From: Niallia sp052318935
Lineage (GTDB): Bacteria; Bacillota; Bacilli; Bacillales; Cytobacillaceae
Assembly (NCBI GenBank): GCA_052318935.1
Contig: JBQRKO010000024.1
Length of the DNA stretch: 64,000 nt
Strand: one strand, 5' to 3'
Numbering within the stretch: the first letter of the stretch is position 1; each line of letters begins with the position of its first letter. The position numbers and the translations under genes are program-made. The notes beneath the pieces were generated by a model that did not search any database, was not told where the DNA came from, and saw nothing but the letters and a program-made list of their open reading frames with translations. Of this stretch, positions 8,395 through 17,705 are shown in pieces.

Positions 8395-10755
8395 TTAAGA
8401 AAAGCTTTTTTCAACTTGTTTTTTTCTTTGTTGTATATCCATATTTAGTCGACTTATTAATTGTTTTCTAAGGTCTTTTTCGAATAAAACCTCTCTAATA
8501 TGCACTAGGTTTACTCTTTCAATCCATTGCCAAGTGCGCTCTAAATAATTTGCTGTTTCTCGATAGTATTGAATGAATCCTGTAATCATCTCAACCACTT
8601 CTTCTTCTGTTGCTGCAACACATAATAATTCTCCAGAACGAACATTTCGGCCACTGCTGCCGCCAACATAAATTTCCCATCCTCTATCAACCCCAATAAC
8701 GCCGATATCTTTTGTTGTGGAACCTGCACCATTATGCAAACAAGCAGATATTCCCATTTTCACACGGTAAGGAGTAATGATTAATTCAGTTTGTTTTTCA
8801 AGTTGAACCCCTAATTGCAACGATTTTTGTTTATCACATTTACAAATATGTTCACCGATACATGTTTTAATATGATGGACGGTATTTCCGAAGGTAGAAC
8901 TTAATGGCATATCTAAATCTTTACAAACATCAAATACTTGCTCTTTTGGCACACCCATTAAGTGGATTCTTTGTTCACTCGTAACAGCAACATCATTAAT
9001 TTTATATTTTGTTATGACTTCCCCAATTTTTGTTAATTGAGCTCCACTTGTTATACCACCGTACATTTGAGGAATAATGGTGTAAGTACCATCACTTTGA
9101 GCAATTGCATTCATTTTTTCATTTACATAGAATATTTCTTGCAAGCTTTCATATTCAGGATAGATCATTCCTAAATAATAATGGAGAGCAGGATTACAAA
9201 CAGAGCATCCATTATGATTTTTCCAATTAAGTGCACTCATTACATCTGGAACAGATATCAGATTTTGTGCTTGCATTTCATGTACCACTTCTTCTTCTGT
9301 TAAAGATGTACATGTACACATAGATTTTTTTTCTATTTTCTCATCAAAGTCATCACTTTGTATATATAGTAGCAAATCCTCAACAAGCGGTTTACAACCA
9401 CCGCAAGATCCTGAAGCCTTCGTACATTGTTTGACTTCCTCAACCGTTGTTAAATTCTTTTGTTGAACTGCTTCTATAATTGCTCCTTTTGTAACACCAT
9501 TGCAATTACAGATCATTTCACTTTGAGGCATAGCTGCAAAAGAATCTAGTCCATCTGCATTCATTTGGAACAAAGCATTCTTTTCCTGTTGATGCATATC
9601 TTTTTTCTTTATAACCATATCCAGTATTTTTGTACCCTGCCTTGTATCACCAAATAAAATAGCTCCAACTAATTTATCATCTTCAAATAGTATTTTTTTA
9701 TAAATGCCGTCTACTTCATCATACATTTTAATTACTTGTGTCGTATCATCTTCATATACTTTTCCAACAGAGAATACATCTAGACCAGAAATTTTTAATT
9801 TAGTGGAAAGAGTAGAGCTTTTGTAGCCTTCCCCGTTGATGCCACAAATTCTTTTCGCTAAAACCTGACCTTGCTCATATAGAGGCTTTACTAATCCGTA
9901 TACTATTCCCCTATGTTCCACACATTCTCCAACAGCATAAATATTAGAAATATTTGTTTCCAAGTAGTCATTTACTACAATTGCCCTGTTTGTTTCTATT
10001 CCACTATCTTTTGCCAATTGGATATTAGGGATAACTCCTACCGCCATTACAATAAGATCCGCTTTTGCCTCTGTTCCATCTTTAAATCGAATCCCTTCAA
10101 CGCGCGCACTTCCTAAGATTTCTTCTGAATCTTTCCCTAGTAGAAAGTTCATGCCTTGAAGCTCCAACTCTTTTTGCAAAAGTTTTGATGCTGTATGATC
10201 TAATTGCCGCTGCATTAAAAAATTTGCATTATGCACAATATCTACCTGCATACCAAGATTAAGCAAACCTCTTGCAGCTTCTAAACCTAATATTCCACCA
10301 CCAATTACTATTGCTTTTTTATATTTATTAGAAGATTCAATTATTTTTTCACAATCCTCGATCGTTCGAAAAGTAATGACCCCTTCCTTTTGAATTCCTG
10401 GTAGAGGAAGTACAAATGGCAAAGATCCAGTAGCAAAAATAAGTTTATCGTATGCTATTTTCCTTTGTTTATCAGTTAATACATATCTTTTATCTGTGTC
10501 AACTTTTATTGCAGCCTCTCCTGAAAAAAGTTTAATATTATTTTCTTCATACCATTTATCATTATTTAAAATAATATCTTGAATGGAGGTATCTCCTTGA
10601 AGAACAGAGGACAATAAAATTCGATTGTAATTCGTATGAGGCTCACTTCCAATAATAGTAATCTGAAATGTTTCAGGATCATTTTTAATAATCTCTTCTA
10701 TACATCTAACTCCAGCCATACCATTCCCTATTACTACAAGTTTCTGTTTATTCAT
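8395..10755 (-). CDS. nasB: Assimilatory nitrate reductase electron-transfer subunit (NasB)
   Basis: A 786-residue paralogue of NasD. It has the N-terminal FAD/NAD(P)H oxidoreductase domain (IGNGMAGVRCIEE, GGGILGLEAARGL) and both BFD-type [2Fe-2S] segments (CNCNGVTKG...SCGGCKP; CTCTSLTEEE...CSVCNP). The C-terminal sulfite/nitrite reductase-like half is retained, but the siroheme site is broken: Cys632, Cys638 and Cys672 remain while the fourth position (676) is Gly in ACLHNGAG, and the RFGTQDS stretch is altered. This fits a role passing electrons from NADH to NasC rather than reducing nitrite. It is the first gene of nasBC, starts with an ATG after GGGGG, and faces nasA. Confidence 0.9.
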   Translation of the reverse strand: MNKQKLVVIGNGMAGVRCIEEIIKNDPETFQITIIGSEPHTNYNRILLSSVLQGDTSIQDIILNNDKWYEENNIKLFSGEAAIKVDTDKRYVLTDKQRKIAYDKLIFATGSLPFVLPLPGIQKEGVITFRTIEDCEKIIESSNKYKKAIVIGGGILGLEAARGLLNLGMQVDIVHNANFLMQRQLDHTASKLLQKELELQGMNFLLGKDSEEILGSARVEGIRFKDGTEAKADLIVMAVGVIPNIQLAKDSGIETNRAIVVNDYLETNISNIYAVGECVEHRGIVYGLVKPLYEQGQVLAKRICGINGEGYKSSTLSTKLKISGLDVFSVGKVYEDDTTQVIKMYDEVDGIYKKILFEDDKLVGAILFGDTRQGTKILDMVIKKKDMHQQEKNALFQMNADGLDSFAAMPQSEMICNCNGVTKGAIIEAVQQKNLTTVEEVKQCTKASGSCGGCKPLVEDLLLYIQSDDFDEKIEKKSMCTCTSLTEEEVVHEMQAQNLISVPDVMSALNWKNHNGCSVCNPALHYYLGMIYPEYESLQEIFYVNEKMNAIAQSDGTYTIIPQMYGGITSGAQLTKIGEVITKYKINDVAVTSEQRIHLMGVPKEQVFDVCKDLDMPLSSTFGNTVHHIKTCIGEHICKCDKQKSLQLGVQLEKQTELIITPYRVKMGISACLHNGAGSTTKDIGVIGVDRGWEIYVGGSSGRNVRSGELLCVAATEEEVVEMITGFIQYYRETANYLERTWQWIERVNLVHIREVLFEKDLRKQLISRLNMDIQQRKKQVEKSFS

Positions 10756-10824
10756 GGTTAAAAACCCCCTTAATTTTCAATCATACAATGTTAACAAATA
10801 AATACATACCTTTCATTATTTCAT

Positions 10825-10830
10825 AGTATA
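10825..10830 (-). promoter_or_regulatory. Predicted -10 element of nasB
   Basis: TATACT on the minus strand, about 70 bp before the nasB start codon. The TnrA box at 10850-10866 would be centred about 41 bp upstream of the resulting start site. Confidence 0.45.
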
Positions 10831-10849
10831 AACTTTAGGAGAATAAAAT

Positions 10850-10866
10850 TGTCATATAATCTAACA
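10850..10866 (-). promoter_or_regulatory. TnrA/GlnR box for nasB
   Basis: TGTCATATAATCTAACA matches TGTNANAWWWTNTNACA at all fixed positions and is near-palindromic. It is the nearer of two boxes to nasB. Confidence 0.8.
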
Positions 10867-10969
10867 AGAAATATTTTTTGAAACCGTTTAACCACTTGAT
10901 TTAATGCACTATTTTTAATTTTTCATTTTTTAAGAATTTATCTACTGTAAAGAAGAAATAAAAAAACCA

Positions 10970-10986
10970 CGTCAGATATTCTTACA
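10970..10986 (+). promoter_or_regulatory. Second TnrA/GlnR-like box, for nasA
   Basis: CGTCAGATATTCTTACA has one mismatch (first base) to the TnrA consensus. It is centred about 50 bp upstream of the start site predicted from TATAAT at 11016-11021, the classic TnrA activation geometry. Confidence 0.6.
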
Positions 10987-11015
10987 TAAACCTTTTCTAC
11001 TTTAAATCTCTCTAC

Positions 11016-11021
11016 TATAAT
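11016..11021 (+). promoter_or_regulatory. Predicted -10 element of nasA
   Basis: TATAAT, consensus sigma-A -10, without a recognisable -35. The leader to the nasA start would be about 95 nt. Confidence 0.5.
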
Positions 11022-11124
11022 CAAAACATGTAAATTGTTTACTAGTTTATCACTTTAAAGCAACAGTGAGCAACTTGTATTTTCAAATTTGCATACTATT
11101 TTAAATACCAAGGAGGAAATAAAA

Positions 11125-12330
11125 ATGAGATTATCTGAATTAAGAAAAAGTGGTCACCCCAAAACCTTATTGTCTTCTTTTTTATATTTTGACATTAGTT
11201 TTATGATTTGGGTTTTGCTAGGTGCACTTGGTGTATTTATTTCTAAAGACTTTGGTTTATCACCTGCACAAAAAGGATTTGTTGTTGCGATTCCTACATT
11301 AGCAGGGTCTCTTTTCCGAATTATCCTAGGCATTTTAACTGATCGAATCGGTCCAAAGAAAACCGCGACTATTGGAATGTTAGTTACGATGATACCTTTG
11401 ATTTGGGGATTTTTAGCAGGAACATCTCTTCCTGAATTATATGCAATTGGAATTTTATTAGGAGTAGCTGGAGCTAGCTTTTCTGTTGCTTTACCAATGA
11501 CAAGCCGCTGGTACCCTCCTCATTTGCAAGGATTAGCAATGGGAATCGCTGGTGCTGGAAATAGTGGTACATTAATCGCAACATTATTTGGACCTCGTTT
11601 AGCCGTAAATTTCGGTTGGCATAGTGTAATGGGATTTGCACTTATTCCATTAGTAATTGTTTTTATTATTTTTACTCTTCTAGCAAAAAATGCTCCTTCT
11701 CAACCGAAACCTGAACCGATTGCTAATTATTTCAAAGTATTTAAATTTAAAGATACTTGGTACTTTTGTTTGCTGTATGGCGTAACATTTGGTGGTTTTG
11801 TTGGGTTAGCTAGCTTTTTAGGTATTTTCTTTGTTGATCAATATCAATTAACTTCTGTACAAGCTGGTGATTTTGTTACATTATGTGTTGCTGCTGGAAG
11901 CTTTTTCCGACCTGTTGGAGGCTTTATTGCGGACCGCATTGGTGGAGTAAAATTATTATCCACTTTGTTTATTGTTGCAGCATTATGTATGTTTGGTGTT
12001 AGCCTGCTACCTGCTCTTGGCCTTGTTATTACTTTACTTTTTGTTGGGATGATGTGTTTAGGAATGGGAAATGGTGCAGTATTCCAATTAGTTCCACAAC
12101 GCTTTCAAAAGGAAATTGGAATGGTAACTGGGATTGTTGGTGCAGCTGGTGGAGTCGGAGGCTTCTTCCTGCCTAATATTTTAGGTACATTAAAGCAGCT
12201 TACAGATACATATTCATCAGGATTCCTTACTTTTTCCTTTATCGGTTTAGCAGCTTTTGGGATTTTAATGGTAGCTAATTTATCTTGGAAGAAACATTGG
12301 GATACTAAAGGTGATGCAGTAAAAATATAA
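11125..12330 (+). CDS. nasA: Nitrate/nitrite transporter (NasA, MFS NNP family)
   Basis: A 401-residue 12-helix major facilitator of the nitrate/nitrite porter family. Visible signatures are the MFS loop DRIGPKK after helix 2 and the two glycine-rich nitrate motifs GAGNSGTLIATLFGPRLA (helix 5) and GNGAVFQLVPQRF plus GIVGAAGGVGG (helices 10-11). It imports nitrate for NasBC. I chose the ATG at 11125 because AAGGAGGA lies 8 bases upstream; an earlier in-frame start (11089) would place that site inside the gene. It is divergent from nasB with two TnrA-type boxes between them, as in B. subtilis. Confidence 0.95.
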   Translation: MRLSELRKSGHPKTLLSSFLYFDISFMIWVLLGALGVFISKDFGLSPAQKGFVVAIPTLAGSLFRIILGILTDRIGPKKTATIGMLVTMIPLIWGFLAGTSLPELYAIGILLGVAGASFSVALPMTSRWYPPHLQGLAMGIAGAGNSGTLIATLFGPRLAVNFGWHSVMGFALIPLVIVFIIFTLLAKNAPSQPKPEPIANYFKVFKFKDTWYFCLLYGVTFGGFVGLASFLGIFFVDQYQLTSVQAGDFVTLCVAAGSFFRPVGGFIADRIGGVKLLSTLFIVAALCMFGVSLLPALGLVITLLFVGMMCLGMGNGAVFQLVPQRFQKEIGMVTGIVGAAGGVGGFFLPNILGTLKQLTDTYSSGFLTFSFIGLAAFGILMVANLSWKKHWDTKGDAVKI

Positions 12331-12348
12331 TGATATTTTCTTATCTAA

Positions 12349-12388
12349 AAAAACGGACTAACTTAACTAGTTAGTCCGTTTTTCATTT
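12349..12388 (+). terminator. Terminator after nasA (probably bidirectional)
   Basis: Perfect arms AAAAACGGACTAAC and GTTAGTCCGTTTTT with T-rich sequence on both sides, between the convergent nasA and the M3 peptidase gene. Confidence 0.9.
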
Positions 12389-12421
12389 TTTTAAGTACAA
12401 AGCATTATTAATGAAGACTTT

Positions 12422-14116
12422 TTACAGCTTTGTATCATCAACAGAATTCAGCCACTTATCTATTTCCTCAATAACTGATTCTACACACCCCTCTTCAAAA
12501 GGTGATAATAAATTTGCCTCTTTCACCAACTCAGTAAATGGAAGACTACCACCTAACTGACAAAGTTTCACATAATCATCCCATGCTTCCTCTTTATTTT
12601 CTCTTGAACGTTTCCAAAATTGGAAGGCACATATTTGTGCAAGTGTATAATCAATATAATAGAAGGGAGACGTGTAAATATGAAGCTGTCTTTGCCAATA
12701 CCCTCCACTCTCTAAAAATTCGTTATCATCATAATCTTTATGAGGCATATATTTTTTTTCGATATTTCTCCATGCTTGTTTTCTTTCTGTCGGTGATGCA
12801 GTCGAATTTTCATAAACCCAATGCTGAAATTCATCTACTGATACTCCATATGGTAAAAATAGCAGAGCGGAACTCAAATGAGCAAACTTATACTTATCAG
12901 TATCTTCCTTAAAAAATAATTCCATCCATGGCCAAGTGAAAAATTCCATGCTCATCGAATGAATTTCTGCTGCCTCATAGGTAGGCCAATAATACTCCGG
13001 GATATCAAACTTACCGCTGCTATACACTTGAAAAGCATGACCTGCTTCATGGGTTAACACATCGATATCACCAGATGTACCATTAAAATTAGAAAAGATA
13101 AAGGGTGCTTTATAATTTTCAATAAATGTACAATAGCCTCCACCAGCTTTTCCTTTTTTTGCAACTAAATCCATTAATTCATTTTCCTTTAAATAAGAAA
13201 AGAATATTCCAGTTTCTTTTGATAGTTCATCGTACATTTTTTGACCATTATTAATAATCCAAGCAGGATCACCTTTTGGAGCAGCGTTTCCTGATAAAAA
13301 GTTTAATGATTCATCATAGTATTTTAATGCTTCTACACCAATTCTTTTTTGTTGTCTCTTTTTTAATGTCGTAGCAAGTGGCACAATAAATTGATGCACT
13401 TGATCCCTAAACTTTGCGACCATTTCTGGATTATAATCTGTACGGTACATACGGTAGTAAGCTAACTCAACAAAATTTTTGTATCCTAATCTTTGTGCAA
13501 TTTCTGTCCTTACTTTCACCATATCATCGTAAATTCGATCTAATGTTTCTTCATTTTCAGTAAAAAAAGCAAATCTTGCCTTATTCGCTTCTTTTCTAAC
13601 ATCACGATCTTTTGATTGGGTATATGGCTCTATTTGAGCTAATGTTCTTTCTTCCCCATCAAACATAATTTTTGCGGAAGCAAGAAGCTTCGTATATTCA
13701 GTTGAAAGTTTGTTTTCCTGCTGCAGCAGTGGTACTACTTCCTCAGAAAAAACTTTTAATTGTGCTTCTGCTAAAGCGAATAGCTGTTTTCCCCACTTTT
13801 GTTCTAATCCTTCTCTAAATGGCGATTGAACCAGTTCCTTATAATATTTAGTAATTAAACCTTCTATTTGTGGAGAAAATTCATCTAAATAATCTTGTTC
13901 CTGCTGATAAAACTCATCATTTGTATCAACAGAGTGTCGGATGTAACAAATATTGCACATTGTCGAGACATCATTGCGAATCTTGTTAATCTGTTCTATT
14001 ATGTCTATCTGTTCCTGTTTGTTCGATGCTTGTTGAAACATGACTAATAGTTTTTCAAACTTTGTTGAAATTTCCTCTATATTTGGCCTTTCGTATGTAA
14101 ATTCTGAGAATTTCAT
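12422..14116 (-). CDS. M3 family oligoendopeptidase
   Basis: A 564-residue soluble zinc metallopeptidase of the thimet oligopeptidase/PepF family, which degrades short cytoplasmic peptides. The zinc motif HEAGH is at 356-360 with the third ligand in EIHSMSMEFF about 27 residues later, as expected. An N-terminal helical domain (about 1-200) precedes the catalytic domain. No signal peptide is visible. The length fits the shorter Bacillus M3 class (about 560 aa) rather than PepF (about 600-670 aa). The start is an ATG after GGAGG. It appears monocistronic; physiological substrates cannot be told from sequence. Confidence 0.92.
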   Translation of the reverse strand: MKFSEFTYERPNIEEISTKFEKLLVMFQQASNKQEQIDIIEQINKIRNDVSTMCNICYIRHSVDTNDEFYQQEQDYLDEFSPQIEGLITKYYKELVQSPFREGLEQKWGKQLFALAEAQLKVFSEEVVPLLQQENKLSTEYTKLLASAKIMFDGEERTLAQIEPYTQSKDRDVRKEANKARFAFFTENEETLDRIYDDMVKVRTEIAQRLGYKNFVELAYYRMYRTDYNPEMVAKFRDQVHQFIVPLATTLKKRQQKRIGVEALKYYDESLNFLSGNAAPKGDPAWIINNGQKMYDELSKETGIFFSYLKENELMDLVAKKGKAGGGYCTFIENYKAPFIFSNFNGTSGDIDVLTHEAGHAFQVYSSGKFDIPEYYWPTYEAAEIHSMSMEFFTWPWMELFFKEDTDKYKFAHLSSALLFLPYGVSVDEFQHWVYENSTASPTERKQAWRNIEKKYMPHKDYDDNEFLESGGYWQRQLHIYTSPFYYIDYTLAQICAFQFWKRSRENKEEAWDDYVKLCQLGGSLPFTELVKEANLLSPFEEGCVESVIEEIDKWLNSVDDTKL

Positions 14117-14212
14117 TCTAGTTCAACCTCCAGATCTGCTTTTTTACAGTTACTAAAAAAAAATTAAGCTGGTTTTAATCTTTTCAATAAGATTAACTAC
14201 GTTAATAATTTA

Positions 14213-14424
14213 GGCTCTTTTCGTATAATTGGTTGTTATTTAACCCGCAGCCTGAATACACTTCGCTTTCCGCGGACGAGTGCCGAGCCTCCTCGTCGCT
14301 ATGCTCCTGTGGGGTCTCGCCTTTCTCGTATTTTCCGCAGGAGTCTACGTGTATTCAGGCTGCTTAGTGCTTCAACCATGTTTATTATTTTATTCAAAAA
14401 CAATAAACTTTTTAGAAAACAGCC
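14213..14424. mobile_element. Family A MITE-like element, copy 2
   Basis: 212 bp, left end GGCTCTTTTCG (one change from consensus), right end GAAAACAGCC, flanked by perfect 8-bp duplications ATAATTTA (14205-14212 and 14425-14432). It fills much of the 524-bp gap between the M3 peptidase start and the mhqR-like gene; the rest of that gap is A/T-rich with a terminator at 14592-14636. Confidence 0.9.
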
Positions 14425-14591
14425 ATAATTTATAACCGGCTAAAAGCTTTATTTCCACTAATGCATCAACATTTTCATTCCCTTTATTAATTACACACTC
14501 TAACACTAATCTCCTGCAAAATTAATATTATATATATCATTTTTTCCAATGGATTCGTGTCAAACTAATGATAAAGTAATAATGCAAAAAA

Positions 14592-14636
14592 ATAAGAAGT
14601 GGAAATGGTTTTCCGCCATTTCCACTTCTTATTTTT
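14592..14636 (-). terminator. Terminator after the MarR-family gene
   Basis: 15-bp arms AAGAAGTGGAAATGG and CCATTTCCACTTCTT, followed on the minus strand by A/T sequence with T-runs. Confidence 0.85.
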
Positions 14637-14640
14637 TTGT

Positions 14641-15081
14641 TTATTTATTTGCCACAGATAATCCTAATTTTTTTACAAGCTCAATTACTGTTGTTTTTTC
14701 TTCATTGGAAAGCTCTGACATTAGATCATGTATTTTTTCCTCATGATTCGGAAAAACAGATTCTATCATTTCTTTCCCCGTTTCCGTAATTTGCGCAAAT
14801 GTTACCCTACGATCTGATGGGCAAGCGACTCTTTTTAAATAGCCTTTTTCTTCAAGTTTATCTACAACATAAGTAATGCTGCCGCTTGCCAATAAAATTT
14901 TCCCGCCAATTTGCTGTAATGGTTGATCTCCTTTATGATACAGCAATTCCATTACGGCAAATTCTGTTGGATTTAACCCATATGTCTGGATTAATTTATT
15001 TACATTTTCATTAATCGCTCGGTAAGCTCTAGATAAAACAATAAATAGTTTTAACGATTGGTTGATATCTTCTTTACTCAT
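14641..15081 (-). CDS. mhqR: MarR-family regulator, MhqR-like
   Basis: A 146-residue winged-helix MarR protein: helix-turn-helix LQQIGGKILLASGSITYVVD (about 55-74) and wing CPSDRRVTFAQIT (about 86-98). MhqR of B. subtilis represses genes for quinone and catechol detoxification. The symbol rests on resemblance and on its position divergent from a KinD-like kinase, which matches the B. subtilis mhqR (ykvE)-kinD (ykvD) arrangement as I remember it. No target operon is visible nearby. It starts with an ATG after AAAGGAATG. Confidence 0.7.
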   Translation of the reverse strand: MSKEDINQSLKLFIVLSRAYRAINENVNKLIQTYGLNPTEFAVMELLYHKGDQPLQQIGGKILLASGSITYVVDKLEEKGYLKRVACPSDRRVTFAQITETGKEMIESVFPNHEEKIHDLMSELSNEEKTTVIELVKKLGLSVANK

Positions 15082-15299
15082 CTATTATTCATTCCTTTTG
15101 TATAAAATATCTCGAATTCAGATTATTATACTTTTTTCTTCTTTTGTTGTCAATTCAAGCATTCTTCATTCTTCTATTATTAAAACCAATTCATCTCTCA
15201 AAAGCAACTTCATTTCCCTTGCTTTCTAAGCCAATAATTGCGCTTTCATCTATACATGCTATAATAAAAAAAATAGAATTATTTGGAGAATAATTATTA

Positions 15300-16781
15300 A
15301 TGAAAATGAAGAAAAAACAAATTTTACAGTACATTTTAATAGCAGTTGTACCTGTATTTATTGCGGCTTTCTTTTACATAGATAAAATTATACAAGAAGA
15401 ATGGGAGCAACGAAAAAACCATGCAAGCTGGATAGGAACTACTCATCAAAAACATTGGGATGCTTTCATTAGTAAAACTGTTACATCATTAAATATTTTA
15501 AGCATTTCGATCGAAACATATGAAAATTCCATAGAAAATACGGAATCCTTGCTTCAAAATGTTCTTAAACAGGAACCAACTTATGGTGGCCTCATTTTAT
15601 TAGACCAAGCTGGCAATAAAATAACTGGGACTGTTAATCATGTTCATTCTTTTGCTAAAACAGATTATATTAATGAAGTCATCCAAACAAAAGACAGCGT
15701 TATCTCCAATAAACAACAAATGTTAAGCAATGGTCAAAAAGTAGTTGGATTGGCAAAACCAATCTTAAATAAACAGAAAGAGTTAAAATATATACTAGTT
15801 GTTTATTTACGTATAGACTATTTATTAAATATTATGGAGATTTTAACTCCAGATGAAAATATTGCTATTTTAAATGCAAATCAAGATATTATTATAAGTT
15901 TAAATTCGTATATTGCTTCTAACAAAAAAACAGTTACTTTGCCTATTGATGCCCTTCCTTGGAAAATACAAGTGGAAGTCAAAGAAATTAATAAAGCGAC
16001 TATTATAAAAAAAAGCATTGCATTTATTTTGTTTTGTTTCGTTTGCAGCCATTTAGTTTATTTATTGCTCCAATTTTATTTGCTTCGCCAAAAAACAGAA
16101 TTAGAAAAAAAGCAAAATGAACTTCAAAAACTAGAATTAGTTGGAAACTTAGCAGCAAGTTCTGCACATGAGATTCGAAACCCATTAACGGGAATTAAAG
16201 GGCTAATACAATTGTTAAGTGAAAAACATACCACAAAAGAAGAACAGTTTTATTTTTCCATTATACAAACTGAAATTACAAGAATTAATGAGATAGTCAG
16301 TCAGTTTCTTATTCTTGGGAAACCGACCGCTTTTAAAAAACAATTAATTGATTTACAAACCATATTAGCAGAACTAAAGCCTTTAATTATTTCAGAATCC
16401 AATTTCCATAACGTACAATATAGTTTTCAAATTCCAGAAAGAAACATCCCTATCATATGTGCAGCCGATCAAATGAAACAAGTTATTTTAAATATAACCA
16501 AAAATGCTTTTGAGGCAATGGTAGATGGAGGAATTTTAAGATTAAATGTAATCATTTCTTATGATAAAGTAATAATCACAATCTTAGATAACGGTGTTGG
16601 AATTTCTAATGCACAGCTGAAAAAAGTTTTTCAACCATTTTATACTTCCAAAGATACTGGAACAGGATTAGGTCTTATCGTTTGCAAAAGAATTATCCAA
16701 TCATTTAATGGAGAAATATTTATTACTAGTAAAAAAAACGAAGGAACCAAAGTTGATATTATTTTACCATTAGCTGAATAG
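15300..16781 (+). CDS. kinD: Membrane sensor histidine kinase, KinD-like (sporulation phosphorelay)
   Basis: A 493-residue sensor kinase: transmembrane helix about 8-27, an extracytoplasmic Cache/PDC-type sensor about 60-200 (GGLILLDQAGNKI), a second helix about 238-262, then HisKA with the phospho-acceptor His290 in SAHEIRNPLTG, and a HATPase domain with N-box, DNGVGIS and GTGLGLIV. No HAMP domain is apparent. B. subtilis KinD (506 aa) has the same architecture and neighbour (mhqR), so this is probably a kinase feeding Spo0F/Spo0A; no partner response regulator gene is adjacent, as usual for phosphorelay kinases. It starts with an ATG after GGAG. Confidence 0.72.
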   Translation: MKMKKKQILQYILIAVVPVFIAAFFYIDKIIQEEWEQRKNHASWIGTTHQKHWDAFISKTVTSLNILSISIETYENSIENTESLLQNVLKQEPTYGGLILLDQAGNKITGTVNHVHSFAKTDYINEVIQTKDSVISNKQQMLSNGQKVVGLAKPILNKQKELKYILVVYLRIDYLLNIMEILTPDENIAILNANQDIIISLNSYIASNKKTVTLPIDALPWKIQVEVKEINKATIIKKSIAFILFCFVCSHLVYLLLQFYLLRQKTELEKKQNELQKLELVGNLAASSAHEIRNPLTGIKGLIQLLSEKHTTKEEQFYFSIIQTEITRINEIVSQFLILGKPTAFKKQLIDLQTILAELKPLIISESNFHNVQYSFQIPERNIPIICAADQMKQVILNITKNAFEAMVDGGILRLNVIISYDKVIITILDNGVGISNAQLKKVFQPFYTSKDTGTGLGLIVCKRIIQSFNGEIFITSKKNEGTKVDIILPLAE

Positions 16782-16792
16782 CGTACTTTTTC

Positions 16793-16852
16793 TAAAAAGA
16801 ATAGGGCTTTGTTATGAACGAGAGTTGATTTTTCCCAACTCTATTCTTTTTC
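16793..16852 (+). terminator. Terminator after kinD
   Basis: Two-part stem, AAAAAGAATAG with CTATTCTTTTT and an inner GAGTTG/CAACTC, followed by T-rich sequence. Confidence 0.7.
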
Positions 16853-17178
16853 TAATGTTGATTTTCCTATTCTTTCCATATACAGGACAACTATCTTCAA
16901 AGTTGAAATTTTCATTTATGTGGAATTTATCTTGAAGTATAAAATGAAAGAAGGGATTACTTGCTTATGTTACACTTCTTTTTCTAAAAAGCGAATAATC
17001 TATTGTATAAATGCATAATTTGTTAGTAATCAGTTTCCTCTTCATTCAAAAACAGTGGGGCTTCAGTAGTTTATTATTATTATTATTGAAAACCAATAAA
17101 AAATATAAAGGATTTAAACAACATACCTACCTTAATATGATTAAATCCTATCAAATATAAAAACATACATTTGCTATA
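16853..17178. other. Intergenic stretch without a recognisable feature
   Basis: About 325 bp of A/T-rich DNA between the kinD terminator and the Spo0E-like gene. It contains a short TTA trinucleotide run near 17068-17087. I see no gene, RNA or regulatory motif. Confidence 0.6.
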
Positions 17179-17415
17179 TTAATACACAAGATTATTAGGC
17201 CAGATGATCATCGACTGTTTATGAGAATTTGTAACGATCATTTGTTTTTGCTTGCTTTGCCGAGTTGCAAGCTGATATTGATTGATTAACTCATCAAGCT
17301 CCTGACTATGTTTTATCGTTTCACTACTAGTGAAACCGGTCTCTTTTGCCGATATAATCATTACCTCCCTTTTTTTTTGAATAGCTTTCAAAATATCCTT
17401 TTTCTTACCTTGCAC
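17179..17415 (-). CDS. Spo0E-family aspartyl-phosphate phosphatase
   Basis: A 78-residue protein with the Spo0E-like signature: a first helix (LKAIQKKREVMIISA) and a second helix with SQELDELINQY around residues 37-47. Family members dephosphorylate Spo0A~P and delay sporulation. It starts with GTG after AGGAGG. The charged C-terminal tail is longer than that of short YisI/YnzD proteins, as in Spo0E itself. It lies close to the KinD-like kinase, in the same relative region as spo0E in B. subtilis. A candidate Spo0A box lies at 17583-17589. Family membership is strong; equivalence to Spo0E is less sure. Confidence 0.85.
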   Translation of the reverse strand: MQGKKKDILKAIQKKREVMIISAKETGFTSSETIKHSQELDELINQYQLATRQSKQKQMIVTNSHKQSMIIWPNNLVY

Positions 17416-17582
17416 TCCTTTTCCTCCTAATCATTTTAAAATACTAAATTATTTACCTAAATTTAGTTTACTTGATGAATTATCACAAGAAATGATATAA
17501 AAGTAAATAGAATCGCAATATTAGACATTTTTTTTTTGAAAATAGGTATTTACACCTATAAAACTCATAATAATCCTATTTT

Positions 17583-17589
17583 TTCGACA
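17583..17589 (-). promoter_or_regulatory. Candidate Spo0A box upstream of the Spo0E-like gene
   Basis: TTCGACA (TGTCGAA on the minus strand) equals the 0A-box core. It lies about 170 bp before the gene. A 7-mer of this kind is expected by chance now and then, so support is contextual. Confidence 0.3.
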
Positions 17590-17705
17590 AGCTCTATGAC
17601 AAAACTAGTCAAAATTTTATGAACAACATTAAAAATGGTTTTCAACTACTAAAAACACGATTGTTCCACTTACTCTATTAAAGTTATGCTAACTGAAATT
17701 TCTAT

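Noticed and set aside
10874..10892. cre site between nasA and nasB
   Set aside because: TGAAACCGTTTAACC has the CG centre but loses the distal half.
14641..15081. OhrR/peroxide-sensing MarR protein
   Set aside because: OhrR would need its N-terminal reactive Cys and a neighbouring ohr gene; the only Cys is in the wing (ACPSDRR) and the neighbour is a kinase.
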